From Bacillota bacterium (GTDB lineage Bacteria; Bacillota; Tb-RUG-66): a DNA stretch of 12,146 nt. The notes under the pieces were generated by a model. That model was not told where the DNA came from. It worked only from the letters and a program-made list of their open reading frames with translations, and did not search any database. The translations under genes and the position numbers were made by a program. Where the stretch lies: positions 1 to 12,146 of the forward strand of contig JAEEYS010000125.1 in the NCBI GenBank assembly GCA_016288255.1. Direction: 5' to 3'. Below, piece after piece: positions 1 to 6,193 of this stretch (within the stretch, counting starts at the first letter, position 1; every line of letters starts with the position of its first letter).

Positions 1-665
1 AGGTGACAGGATTGTCCAATCAAAGTGGACTGGCTGAAGTGCAGGCGGCTGTGGAAAGCGGAAGTGGACAAGCTACCCGAGCTTCCGACGATGAAGGGGT
101 TACCACCATGTATTACGCTAAAAGATTAGAAGATGGGAGCATTGTCAGATTATCCAATCCCGTCAGTGCGATGCGTTCCGCTTTGATCACTGTCAGTCCT
201 GTGTTGTGGCTGTTTATTCTGGTGCTGACGATCTCGGGCGCTTTGGCATTCCGCGCGGCAAAACAGATCATTTGGCCCATCAATGAAATGGATCTGGACC
301 ATCCGGAAGAGATCAAAACCTACCAGGAGTTGACCCCTTTGGTCACACGGATCCAAGAACAGCGGCTGACGATCGATGAGCAGATCGAGATACTGCATTT
401 GAGACAAAAGGAATTTTCCGCTTTGACGGATAATATGCATGAAGGATTTTTGCTGTTGGATCGAGACGGCGTTGTGCTCAGCGTCAATGCGAGCGCGCTC
501 AGCCTTTTGCCGGAAGCGGTGCAGGGGGCTAATTTGCTGCTGCAGGAAGATGAAGACGTAAAAAATATTGCGAATCAGGTACTAAGCGGTGAAAGAGGAG
601 AAATCACATTTACGAAGTACGACCGCAACTGGCAGCTGGTTGCAAGTCCTGTTTATTCTCACTGA
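1..665 (+). pseudogene. Sensor histidine kinase, N-terminal part, cut by an in-frame TGA
   Basis: This is the sensory half of a membrane-bound PhoR/WalK-like two-component kinase; its 5' end lies outside the window. Counting residues from the codon at position 3, a short extracytoplasmic tail is followed by a transmembrane helix at about 61-83, then a linker with the PIN and DLDHPEE motifs seen in clostridial PhoR-like kinases, a coiled-coil-like stretch (about 105-135), and a PAS-like domain from about 138 to the break. The frame ends at TGA 663-665, just before the expected end of the PAS-like domain. The next codons in the same frame (Q-L-V-G-A-V) continue straight into the kinase core, so one nonsense change is the simplest explanation; a GGA glycine codon would fit the family pattern. 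A fragment ending here would be membrane-bound and without kinase activity. The upstream neighbour is probably the response regulator, but it is not visible. Confidence 0.8.
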
Positions 666-673
666 CAGCTTGT

Positions 674-678
674 AGGAG
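674..678 (+). promoter_or_regulatory. Internal Shine-Dalgarno AGGAG before ATG 684
   Basis: AGGAG sits 5 bases before ATG 684 and begins 8 bases after the in-frame TGA at 663-665. The placement would allow ribosomes that stop at the TGA to restart and make the kinase core alone. The bases also encode V-G-A in the unbroken frame, so the match could be chance. Confidence 0.4.
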
Positions 679-683
679 CGGTA

Positions 684-1412
684 ATGCTGTGGATGGACGC
701 GACCGGGCAGACACCGCGGGAACGGCTGCGGCAAGAATTTTCCGCCAATGTTTCTCATGAATTGAAAACGCCGCTGACTTCTATTTCAGGGTTTGCGGAA
801 CTGATGGCGCAGGGGACGGTTCCGCCGGAAAAAGTAGCGGAATTTTCTGCAGATATCCATCAGGAAGCCCAGCGGTTGATCGCTTTGGTGGAAGACATCA
901 TCAAGCTGTCCAAACTGGACGAAGATGCGGTCTTGCCGGAACGGGAAAGGATCGATCTTTATGAATTGGCCCAGGACGTTTTGGATAGTCTCCAGCCTGT
1001 GGCGCGGCAAAATGAGATTTCACTGGAACTTTTGGGAGAGCACGCGGAAATAGAAGGCGTTTGGCAGCTTTTGAACGAAATGGTCTATAACCTCTGTGAC
1101 AACGCGATCAAATACAATCATCCGGGCGGAAAAGTCACGGTATCTGTAGAAAAAGAAGAAGATCAAGTGAAATTGTCTGTTGAAGACACGGGGATCGGCA
1201 TTCCGGACGCGGATCGGGATCGGGTATTCGAACGGTTTTATCGGGTGGATAAAAGCCATTCCACACAGATCGGCGGCACGGGTCTGGGCCTTTCCATCGT
1301 AAAACACGGCGCGCAGTACCACAATGCCAAAGTGTCTTTGCAAAGCGGGCTGGGAGAAGGGACCACTGTGACCCTGACGTTTGCGGAGAAAAAGGAAGCC
1401 TCTGAAGAATAG
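684..1412 (+). CDS. Sensor histidine kinase core (HisKA + HATPase), downstream of the internal stop
   Basis: This is the catalytic half of the split kinase. It would autophosphorylate a histidine with ATP and pass the phosphate to a response regulator. Counting from ATG 684, the H-box motif SANVSHELKTPL has the phospho-acceptor at His25. The ATPase domain shows an N-box (YNLCDNAIKYN), G1 box (DTGIGIP), F box (FERFYRVDKSHS) and G2 box (GGTGLGLSIVKH), all intact. The length (242 residues) equals a complete dimerisation plus ATPase core. The reading frame is the same as the upstream sensory half, and the only interruption is TGA 663-665. If made from ATG 684 the product would be soluble and lack the sensor. 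Intact catalytic motifs suggest either a recent break, a sequencing error, or a still-used C-terminal product. The family call is sure; the status is not. Confidence 0.85.
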   Translation: MLWMDATGQTPRERLRQEFSANVSHELKTPLTSISGFAELMAQGTVPPEKVAEFSADIHQEAQRLIALVEDIIKLSKLDEDAVLPERERIDLYELAQDVLDSLQPVARQNEISLELLGEHAEIEGVWQLLNEMVYNLCDNAIKYNHPGGKVTVSVEKEEDQVKLSVEDTGIGIPDADRDRVFERFYRVDKSHSTQIGGTGLGLSIVKHGAQYHNAKVSLQSGLGEGTTVTLTFAEKKEASEE

Positions 1413-1473
1413 GATCGGTAAAGTTATTTTAGAGGAAACATTTAAAATTTAACATTAAAATGAAAACTTATTG

Positions 1474-1496
1474 ACAGCCTATTTAGGCTGTTTTTT
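1474..1496 (+). terminator. Intrinsic terminator after the histidine kinase
   Basis: The arms CAGCCT (1475-1480) and AGGCTG (1485-1490) form a perfect stem with a 4-base loop, extended by A1474-T1491, followed by TTTTTT (1491-1496). It lies about 60 bases after the kinase stop codon. Confidence 0.85.
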
Positions 1497-1548
1497 CATG
1501 CGCAGATTTTCCTTGTTGGCGGTGGTCAACAAAAAAGATTTGCTGTTT

Positions 1549-1577
1549 TGCAACCTTTTTTACTTTTGGATCGTGTA
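1549..1577 (+). promoter_or_regulatory. Candidate ECF-type promoter of the sigma factor gene
   Basis: TGCAAC (1549-1554) followed by a T run, a 17-base spacer and CGTGTA (1572-1577) resembles the TGAAAC / T-tract / CGTA layout of promoters used by Bacillus ECF sigma factors. It lies 39 bases before the preferred start of the ECF sigma gene, as expected for autoregulation. The match is partial. Confidence 0.35.
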
Positions 1578-1616
1578 GTATATGAAGGGACCTTCAAAAA
1601 GATAAAGGAGAATTTC

Positions 1617-2099
1617 ATGAGACTGCCGGTTGCTATAGTCTTTCAAAAATACGGAGACCGTCTCTTTGCCGCCGCATTCAGTATCTGCCGAAACCAAATG
1701 GACGCAGACGACGCGGTGCAGGAAACGCTGATCAAATACAATACACTCGAGCTGGACTATGCGGATGAATCTCATATCAAGGCATGGCTGCTGCGGGTCG
1801 TGATCAATCGCGCGAAAGATATTTCGTCATCCTTTTGGCGAAAAAACAAAGTCGCGTGGGAAGAATATGGGGAAACGCTTCATTTTGAAGAACCGGAAGA
1901 CAGCAGGTTGTTTGAGGCGGTGATGCGGCTGCCAAAAAAATATCGTATCGTGATCCATCTGTTTTACTACGAAGATTACACGATCCGTGAGATTGCGGAT
2001 GTTCTGCGGCAACGGGAAGGGACGATAAAAAGTCAACTGAGCAGAGGACGAAAACTCCTGAAAAAGATGCTAATGGAGGAATGGAACGATGACGAATAG
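1617..2099 (+). CDS. ECF-family RNA polymerase sigma factor
   Basis: This is a 160-residue sigma-70-family factor of the extracytoplasmic function type, which directs RNA polymerase to a stress regulon when released from its anti-sigma factor. Region 2 spans about residues 6-72, with the core-binding motif DADDAVQETLIKY (29-41). Region 4 spans about 100-153, with LPKKYRIVIHLFYYEDYT followed by a helix-turn-helix (REIADVLRQREGTIKSQLSRGR) for -35 recognition; no extra C-terminal domain is present. ATG 1617 is chosen because AAAGGAG (1604-1610) lies 6 bases upstream. The open frame extends back to a TTG at 1548, but that codon overlaps the candidate ECF promoter and has no ribosome binding site. 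The gene overlaps the next one by 11 bases, implying co-transcription and coupled translation. The regulon cannot be told from this window. Confidence 0.92.
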   Translation: MRLPVAIVFQKYGDRLFAAAFSICRNQMDADDAVQETLIKYNTLELDYADESHIKAWLLRVVINRAKDISSSFWRKNKVAWEEYGETLHFEEPEDSRLFEAVMRLPKKYRIVIHLFYYEDYTIREIADVLRQREGTIKSQLSRGRKLLKKMLMEEWNDDE

Positions 2100-2712
2100 G
2101 GAAATGAAAAAGGAAAAGGAAACGATAACGAATCGGGAAAGATACCAAAGAACATTTTCAGCGCTTCATGCCTCCGGAAAGGATGTAATGGAGGTAACGA
2201 CAATGAAACAAAGAGGAAAAATACGCATAGGTAAATTGGCGACCGCCTGCATGGCTTTTATACTGGTGTTGGGATTGACATCGGCTGCTTATGCCGCGGA
2301 TATCGGAGGGATCCGACGGAATATCCAGCTTTGGATCCATGGGGATCAGACTGACGCGGTGATCGAAATCGAAAACGGGCAGTATTCGCTTACTTATGAA
2401 GACGAGGACGGGACTGTTCAGCAGCAAAGCGGCGGCGGGATCGCTTTCGATTGGAAAGGAAAAGAACGGCCCCTTACGGAAGAAGAGATTCTAGAAGAAT
2501 TGAACAGTCCGGATGTGCAGTATGAGGAAGACGGTTCTATTTGGGTCTATTACTTTGATCAGAAAATCGAGATCACAGATAAATTTGACGACCAGGGCGT
2601 ATGCTATGTCCAGCTCAAAAACGGAAAGGATACGCTTTATATGACCGTAAAATATCAAAACGGGTATGCCACAAGCCCGCACAGCTATCCAAGTCCGAGA
2701 TCCTTTAATTGA
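2089..2712 (+). CDS. Putative membrane anti-sigma factor of the adjacent ECF sigma
   Basis: The function is inferred from position and layout. The 207-residue protein has a cytoplasmic N-terminus with the motif FSALHASGKDVMEV (23-36), resembling the start of clostridial anti-sigma proteins, a basic stretch (40-49), one hydrophobic segment (about 50-68) ending AYA-AD, and a beta-rich, acidic extracytoplasmic domain (71-207) containing IQLWIHGDQT and ITDKFDDQGVCYVQL. Such a protein would hold the sigma factor at the membrane until an envelope signal arrives. ATG 2089 has GGAGG (2075-2079) 9 bases upstream and overlaps the sigma gene by 11 bases. A second start at ATG 2203 (Met39) has its own GGAGG and would give a product beginning with a classical signal peptide and lacking the putative sigma-binding part. 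I do not recognise a named domain for the external part. It could be a co-regulated secreted protein rather than an anti-sigma factor. Confidence 0.75.
   Translation: MTNREMKKEKETITNRERYQRTFSALHASGKDVMEVTTMKQRGKIRIGKLATACMAFILVLGLTSAAYAADIGGIRRNIQLWIHGDQTDAVIEIENGQYSLTYEDEDGTVQQQSGGGIAFDWKGKERPLTEEEILEELNSPDVQYEEDGSIWVYYFDQKIEITDKFDDQGVCYVQLKNGKDTLYMTVKYQNGYATSPHSYPSPRSFN
2190..2194 (+). promoter_or_regulatory. Second Shine-Dalgarno GGAGG inside the anti-sigma gene
   Basis: GGAGG lies 8 bases before an in-frame ATG at 2203. It is as strong as the site used at 2075-2079 and would start the protein just ahead of its hydrophobic segment, converting a membrane anchor into an apparent signal peptide. 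Confidence 0.45.
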
Positions 2713-2784
2713 AATACAGGCGAACGCAGATCATGCGGCTAAAACAATGAGCGCAGCTTTACGGAGGCTGCGGTGGGAAAAACC

Positions 2785-2816
2785 AAAAGACAGGGAAAAC
2801 ACGTTCCCTGTCTTTT
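2785..2816 (+). terminator. Intrinsic terminator of the sigma/anti-sigma unit
   Basis: A perfect 13-bp stem pairs 2785-2797 (ending AGACAGGGAA) with 2804-2816 (starting TTCCCTGTCT), with a 6-base loop and a T-rich tail through 2820. The A-rich 5' side means it could also work on the minus strand. Confidence 0.88.
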
Positions 2817-2868
2817 TCTTTATACAGATCAAAAATGACGGTCTGCTGTTAAAAAAACGGCATAAAAT

Positions 2869-2904
2869 AAAAACGCCGGGAAACCATCGTTTCCGGTGTT
2901 TTTT
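2869..2904 (-). terminator. Hairpin terminator behind tRNA-Thr
   Basis: A stem pairs about 2871-2884 with 2889-2901 around a CATC loop, with one bulged G and one G-T pair. It is flanked by T runs on both strands. It sits directly downstream of the minus-strand tRNA, which is its likely client, though the stem pairs slightly better on the plus strand. Confidence 0.65.
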
Positions 2905-2980
2905 TGGAGCTGCTGGCCGGATTCGAACCGGCGACCTGTTCATTACGAGTGAACTGCTCTGCCAGCTGAGCCACAGCAGC
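2905..2980 (-). tRNA. tRNA-Thr (anticodon CGT)
   Basis: The minus strand folds as a complete cloverleaf of 76 nt including an encoded CCA. The acceptor arms are GCTGCTG (at 2980-2974) and CAGCAGC (2915-2909). The D arm is GCTC/GAGC, the anticodon stem GTTCA/TGAAC with loop CTCGTAA giving anticodon CGT, and the T arm GCCGG-TTCGAAT-CCGGC. The discriminator is U, which agrees with tRNA-Thr in Firmicutes. It reads the threonine codon ACG. It has its own promoter and terminator. Confidence 0.96.
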
Positions 2981-3003
2981 ACCTTGTATTTGTTCCATTA
3001 AAG

Positions 3004-3032
3004 ATTCTATCATCAATGGCTTAAAATAGCAA
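3004..3032 (-). promoter_or_regulatory. Promoter of tRNA-Thr
   Basis: On the minus strand, TTGCTA (3032-3027), a 17-base spacer and TAGAAT (3009-3004) form a good housekeeping promoter. The -10 box ends about 24 bases before the tRNA 5' end. Confidence 0.7.
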
Positions 3033-3142
3033 TAATATTTCGTTAAAATTTAGAAGAAAGAGGATATCAGGCTTTTTTGGAGCGGAGAAAAGAGCGGGAA
3101 AAAAGAAGTTAGTCAAGACTTACTAAAATTGCCGAAAAAGCA

Positions 3143-3171
3143 TTGACAAATAAATTTCTCTTTTATAAGAT
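3143..3171 (+). promoter_or_regulatory. Near-consensus promoter of the M24 peptidase gene
   Basis: TTGACA (3143-3148), a 17-base spacer and TAAGAT (3166-3171) match the vegetative consensus at 11 of 12 positions. The implied transcript has a leader of about 110 bases that is very A-rich; I see no known riboswitch motif in it. It contains an SD-like AGGAAGGAG (3178-3186) with no start codon behind it. Confidence 0.8.
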
Positions 3172-3288
3172 GAGATAGGAAGGAGTTTAAAAATAGAGAA
3201 AAATTTGTAAATAATCATACCGAAAACAAAAGATTATCAATTTCTTAAAAATATAAAATACATAAAAATGACTGGAGGTAACTAGAAA

Positions 3289-4452
3289 ATGGATTATGTA
3301 AAAAGACTCGAAAAAGTAAGGAATTACATGGCTGAAAACAATATCGCAGGGTTGATTTTACCGCCGTCCGGAGATTTGGAATATTTGTCCGGTATCAGAA
3401 GACAAAGACCAAATGCCGGCAGTACCCATGCATACGGCGATTGGCTGACAGGACTTTATGTAACACAGAATGAAGCAGTTTATGTTATTCCCGAAATGCA
3501 CAAAGGATATATCCATGAACAAGCAGCAAGCAAACCTTTTATCACAGAAGTCATCGAATTAAAAGAAGGCAGCGATTTATATGCTTGCGCAAAGGATATC
3601 TGGACAAGATTTAAAATGGCAAATCAGACAGTTGCTATCCCAAAATTGGCAATGTCCAAGATGATCATCAATTTCCAAAAATTCTTCCCGGAAACCAAAT
3701 TCGTTTGCTCAGAAGACTTTATCGCGCCAATGCGGATGGTCAAAGACGCGGAAGAAGTTGCTTTGATGAAAAAAGCTTGTGAAGAAACCGATAAGATCTT
3801 CCAAGAATTGGTAAAAACCATTCAAATCGGTGAAACAGAAGTGGAAATCGCCAGCAGATTGGAATTCATAATGCTGCAGCATGGTTCGGAAGGCCCTTCT
3901 TTCTGCTCCGGCGTACAGCTTCAGGATCCTTCTTTGGCTGCAGTGGCAACAGACGCTATCAACAGATTCTCCCAAAAAACAGTGCAAAAAGGCTGTTCTT
4001 TGGCATTTGACTTTGGGATCATTTTAGACGGATACTGCTCTGACTTCGGCAGAACCATTTATATCGGTGAACCGAGCAAAAAGCAGCAGGAAATCCATAA
4101 AGTCGTTATGGATTCTCAAGCAGCTGCGATCAAAGCAATGAAAGCCGGCCAAATCACAGCGGAAGGACTGGATAAAGTAGCAAGAGATTACATCTACAAT
4201 GCAGGCTATGTAAACAATGAATTCTTCCATAGATTAGGTCATGGTATCGGTATCGACGTTCATGAATATCCGTACTTGAATTATGGCTATACGGAAGTAT
4301 TGCAGGAAAACATGATGTTTACCATTGAACCGAGTATCCATGCACCGGGCGTTTGGACCAGAGTAGAAGACATCGTTATGGTAACAAAAGACGGCGGCGT
4401 AAACTTAAACAGCGCACCCGGCGTAAATGACTTCATCGTGATCGGTGAATAG
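3289..4452 (+). CDS. M24-family metallopeptidase, Xaa-Pro aminopeptidase/dipeptidase type
   Basis: This is a cytosolic two-domain peptidase of 387 residues, expected to cleave the bond before proline in peptides or dipeptides using two metal ions. The creatinase-like N-terminal domain spans about 1-145 and the pita-bread catalytic domain about 150-387. All five metal ligands of the family are visible: Asp241 and Asp252 in DFGIILDGYCSDFGRT, His318 in RLGHGIGIDVHEYP, Glu347 in FTIEPS and Glu360 in RVEDIV. The start follows a strong GGAGGTAAC ribosome binding site and agrees with family starts. It is monocistronic, with its own strong promoter and a terminator. Members differ in substrate (prolidase, aminopeptidase P, creatinase-like), and sequence alone does not separate them; the lack of an extra N-terminal domain fits the short bacterial peptidases. 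Confidence 0.92.
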   Translation: MDYVKRLEKVRNYMAENNIAGLILPPSGDLEYLSGIRRQRPNAGSTHAYGDWLTGLYVTQNEAVYVIPEMHKGYIHEQAASKPFITEVIELKEGSDLYACAKDIWTRFKMANQTVAIPKLAMSKMIINFQKFFPETKFVCSEDFIAPMRMVKDAEEVALMKKACEETDKIFQELVKTIQIGETEVEIASRLEFIMLQHGSEGPSFCSGVQLQDPSLAAVATDAINRFSQKTVQKGCSLAFDFGIILDGYCSDFGRTIYIGEPSKKQQEIHKVVMDSQAAAIKAMKAGQITAEGLDKVARDYIYNAGYVNNEFFHRLGHGIGIDVHEYPYLNYGYTEVLQENMMFTIEPSIHAPGVWTRVEDIVMVTKDGGVNLNSAPGVNDFIVIGE

Positions 4453-4494
4453 TCAAAAGAGGCTTAAGATCCAATAGGAATTTTGAAATAAAAT

Positions 4495-4529
4495 AAAAAT
4501 CCACCGATTTTATCTATCGGTGGATTTTT
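4495..4529 (+). terminator. Bidirectional terminator between the convergent peptidase and GNAT genes
   Basis: A 14-bp perfect stem pairs 4495-4508 (AAAAATCCACCGAT) with 4516-4529 (ATCGGTGGATTTTT) around a 7-base loop. A-rich and T-rich flanks make it usable on both strands, serving the plus-strand peptidase and the minus-strand acetyltransferase. Confidence 0.9.
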
Positions 4530-4578
4530 ATGCATTCTAAGAGTTTCTTTCGGGATAAAATAGACGGAAGATATTATT

Positions 4579-4860
4579 TCAGATCTTCTCTATTAAAATA
4601 TCCTGTTCTTCTTTATGCTCTCCAAACCATTTGACAGCATAGGAACAAGTGGGATAGACTTTAAAGTTTTCTCTTTTGATCTTTTGGACAGCCAAAGAAA
4701 GAAGTTTTTCCGCGATACCCTGTCCCCGTAAAGAAGGGTCCACAAAGGTATGATCGATGGTGACCGCCTGTTCCGAGATATTGGGGAAAGTGACTTCCGC
4801 CAATAATCGACCTGTTTCGCTACTGAGGTAGATTCTGTTTTCTTCTTCTATGAATTCCAT
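4579..4860 (-). CDS. Small GNAT-like N-acetyltransferase (YjdJ/COG2388 type)
   Basis: The 93-residue protein matches the minimal acetyltransferase family (often called Gcn5-related, CG type), which is about half the size of a normal GNAT enzyme. The acetyl-CoA motif TFVDPSLRGQGIAEKLL (38-54) contains the R-G-Q-G-I-A phosphate-binding loop, and the second conserved motif P-T-C-S-Y-A-V-K-W-F (70-79) includes the family's conserved Cys72. The natural substrate of these proteins is not known. The start is supported by a strong GGAGGG (plus-strand 4867-4872) 6 bases upstream. The gene stands alone, convergent with the peptidase and divergent from the IclR gene. Confidence 0.9.
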   Translation of the reverse strand: MEFIEEENRIYLSSETGRLLAEVTFPNISEQAVTIDHTFVDPSLRGQGIAEKLLSLAVQKIKRENFKVYPTCSYAVKWFGEHKEEQDILIEKI

Positions 4861-4886
4861 GAAACGCCCTCCTGTCTTTTACTATT

Positions 4887-4913
4887 ATTATACCGATATT
4901 ATACCGAAATCAA
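4887..4913 (-). promoter_or_regulatory. Promoter region of the GNAT gene, with two tandem -10 boxes
   Basis: On the minus strand two perfect TATAAT boxes (4903-4898 and 4892-4887) lie 11 bases apart, because an 11-bp unit (ATTATACCGAT) is repeated at 4887-4897 and 4898-4908. The only -35-like element is TTGATT (4913-4908), 15 bases from the box nearer the gene, so the exact pairing is uncertain. Confidence 0.45.
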
Positions 4914-4972
4914 ATAAAAATAAAAAATTTCAAGCAAAAAAGAAGACATTTCCACGAACTCATAAAATTTGA

Positions 4973-4978
4973 TATAAT
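4973..4978 (+). promoter_or_regulatory. -10 box before the IclR-family gene
   Basis: A perfect TATAAT lies 60 bases before GTG 5038, with no convincing -35 box at 16-18 bases. Transcription would begin near 4985. That makes ATG 4993 an unlikely start and favours GTG 5038. Confidence 0.4.
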
Positions 4979-5037
4979 AAAAAAAATAAGATATGATTAG
5001 TATGAGATTTTGCTTAGAGGGAAAGGAAGGAACCGCC

Positions 5038-5838
5038 GTGCAGGAAGAGAGGAATAAACCCAATTATCAAGTGCGTTCTGTCAGCAGAGCGCTGCAGATA
5101 TTAAAATGCTATTCACCCAATCATTTGGAATTGAGTTTGTCAGAATTGAATGAAATGACATCTTTGAATAAAAGCACATTGATCCGGCTATTGGATTGCT
5201 TGATACAGGAGGGTTTTATCGAACAAAATCCGGTCAACGCAAAATATCATTTAGGCATGGCTATTTTTGAAATCGGGATGGTCTTTTATGTGGGGCAGCT
5301 TCGGATCAGTCAGCTTGCGAAACCTTTTATGGCAAGCTTGGCGCATGATGTTTCTTTGACGGTGAATTTAGCCATATTGGATGAAGATGAGATCGTGTAT
5401 ATCGGGATCGAAGAACCCAATACGGTGATCCGTGTTCGGTTTTCTTTGGGGTCCCGCTTCAAAGCTTCTGTGACGGGAATGGGAAAAATGCTCTTGTCTC
5501 AGTTGTCGGAAGAAAAAATAGATGAGGTCATTTTAAAAAGCGGGTTGCCCAAGGCGACCAAAAATACGATCACAGATCCGGCGGAATTCAAGGCTCATTT
5601 ATTAAAAGTCAAAGAACAGGGTTATGCGATAGACAATGAAGAAGCGTTGATCGGGGTCAGATGTATGGCAATGCCCATTTATGATTATTCGGGGAAGGTG
5701 ATCGCAGCCATCAGCGTATCGGGAGCCGCGTTTGACTTTTTGCCGGAAAGAGATGAAACGGTAAGAGCAGCTTTGAGAAAAACCGTGACGGCGATCTCTG
5801 AAAAATTGGGGTATCAGCTGAACTTTTCGCATTTTTAA
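5038..5838 (+). CDS. IclR-family transcriptional regulator
   Basis: From GTG 5038 this is a 266-residue DNA-binding regulator of the IclR type, normally binding as a dimer or tetramer and responding to a small metabolite, often an aromatic or organic acid. The winged helix-turn-helix spans about residues 12-78, with VRSVSRALQIL, the recognition region LNKSTLIRLLDCLIQEGFIEQ and the wing. The effector domain spans about 85-258, with GMGKMLLSQL, the typical C-terminal half A-I-D-N-E-E-A-L-I-G-V-R-C-M-A-M-P-I, and AAISVSG. GTG 5038 is preferred because AAGGAAGG lies just upstream and the -10 box at 4973-4978 is too close to ATG 4993, where no ribosome binding site is seen. No catabolic genes sit beside it, so the target and ligand are unknown. 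A coding-like remnant begins in another frame at its 3' end. Confidence 0.92.
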   Translation: MQEERNKPNYQVRSVSRALQILKCYSPNHLELSLSELNEMTSLNKSTLIRLLDCLIQEGFIEQNPVNAKYHLGMAIFEIGMVFYVGQLRISQLAKPFMASLAHDVSLTVNLAILDEDEIVYIGIEEPNTVIRVRFSLGSRFKASVTGMGKMLLSQLSEEKIDEVILKSGLPKATKNTITDPAEFKAHLLKVKEQGYAIDNEEALIGVRCMAMPIYDYSGKVIAAISVSGAAFDFLPERDETVRAALRKTVTAISEKLGYQLNFSHF

Positions 5839-5975
5839 AAATTTTCTCCGCTGAGTCCATAGAAAAAGCGCCGGCTGAAAAATCGGCAGAGGGCTGGGAA
5901 GTTGTCAATATGGCAGTGGATATGTCCACTAATCTTAGGGGGAGCATCGTTGTTCTTCTTCAAAAAGAAAAATAA
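5802..5975 (+). pseudogene. Coding-like remnant, tentatively DUF4177-like C-terminus
   Basis: Behind the IclR gene, in the frame one base back from it, an open stretch runs from the TGA at 5799-5801 to TAA 5973-5975. It has no ATG before 5910. Beyond the IclR stop it reads as a plausible protein end: K-I-F-S-A-E-S-I-E-K-A-P-A-E-K, then SAEGWEVVNMAVDMSTN, then LRGSIVVLLQKEK. About three quarters of its codons begin with a purine, as in real genes. The E-G-W-E-V-V core and a K-E-K end after a hydrophobic strand recall small DUF4177-type proteins; that comparison is from memory. The expected first strand and a start codon are missing, so this looks like the surviving 3' end of a small gene. A product from ATG 5910 (21 residues) is possible but has no convincing ribosome binding site. 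Confidence 0.5.
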
Positions 5976-6062
5976 GCTCTGATCGGTCGGTGGGAGCTGG
6001 TATAAATGAACTTTACCTTGTCGGGAATGGGAAATGGATTTGTATAAAATAAAAAAGAGTCT

Positions 6063-6096
6063 AACAGAAAGAAAAATTTTCTTTCTGTTTTCTTTT
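6063..6096 (+). terminator. Intrinsic terminator downstream of the IclR gene and its trailing remnant
   Basis: AACAGAAAGAA (6063-6073) pairs with TTCTTTCTGTT (6079-6089), followed by TTCTTTT. It ends any transcript crossing the 225 bases after the IclR stop. Between the remnant (ending 5975) and this hairpin I see only short palindromes and no recognisable RNA gene. Confidence 0.8.
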
Positions 6097-6162
6097 ATCT
6101 CAATAAAAATAAAAAAATTTATAAGTTTTCGATTTTCGACAAAGTTTTCTGCTACAATCAAT

Positions 6163-6168
6163 TATAAT
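6163..6168 (+). promoter_or_regulatory. -10 box before the TPR-protein gene
   Basis: A perfect TATAAT lies just before ATG 6170, with a second candidate TACAAT at 6153-6158. No clear -35 box sits at 16-18 bases from either. If TATAAT is used, transcription begins near 6175, downstream of ATG 6170, which supports the TTG start at 6194. Confidence 0.4.
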
Positions 6169-6193
6169 AATGATAGAACAAGAGGTGGTCAGG

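Noticed and set aside
663..665. TGA read as selenocysteine or as another recoded amino acid in the histidine kinase
   Set aside because: I see no SECIS-like hairpin directly downstream that I can support, histidine kinases of this type are not known selenoproteins, and TGA serves as a normal stop elsewhere in the window (7118-7120).
1498..1578. A 26-codon ORF just after the kinase terminator
   Set aside because: It begins inside the T-run end of the terminator, has no ribosome binding site and overlaps the candidate sigma promoter.
2666..3001. Long open frames on both strands across 2666-3001
   Set aside because: They run through two terminators and the tRNA-Thr gene, and are chance frames.
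3268..3285. A 5-codon mini-ORF (ATG ... TAG) covering the ribosome binding site of the M24 peptidase
   Set aside because: It has no ribosome binding site of its own and arises simply from the GGAGGTAAC element; no further sign of leader-peptide control.
5870..5998. Riboswitch or structured RNA suggested by GAGC/GCTC stems (5942-5945 or 5994-5997 pairing with 5976-5979) and the AGTGGA-TATG-TCCACT hairpin
   Set aside because: The stems are short, no conserved riboswitch, 6S, SRP, RNase P or T-box core is present, and most of the stretch is better explained as a protein-coding remnant.
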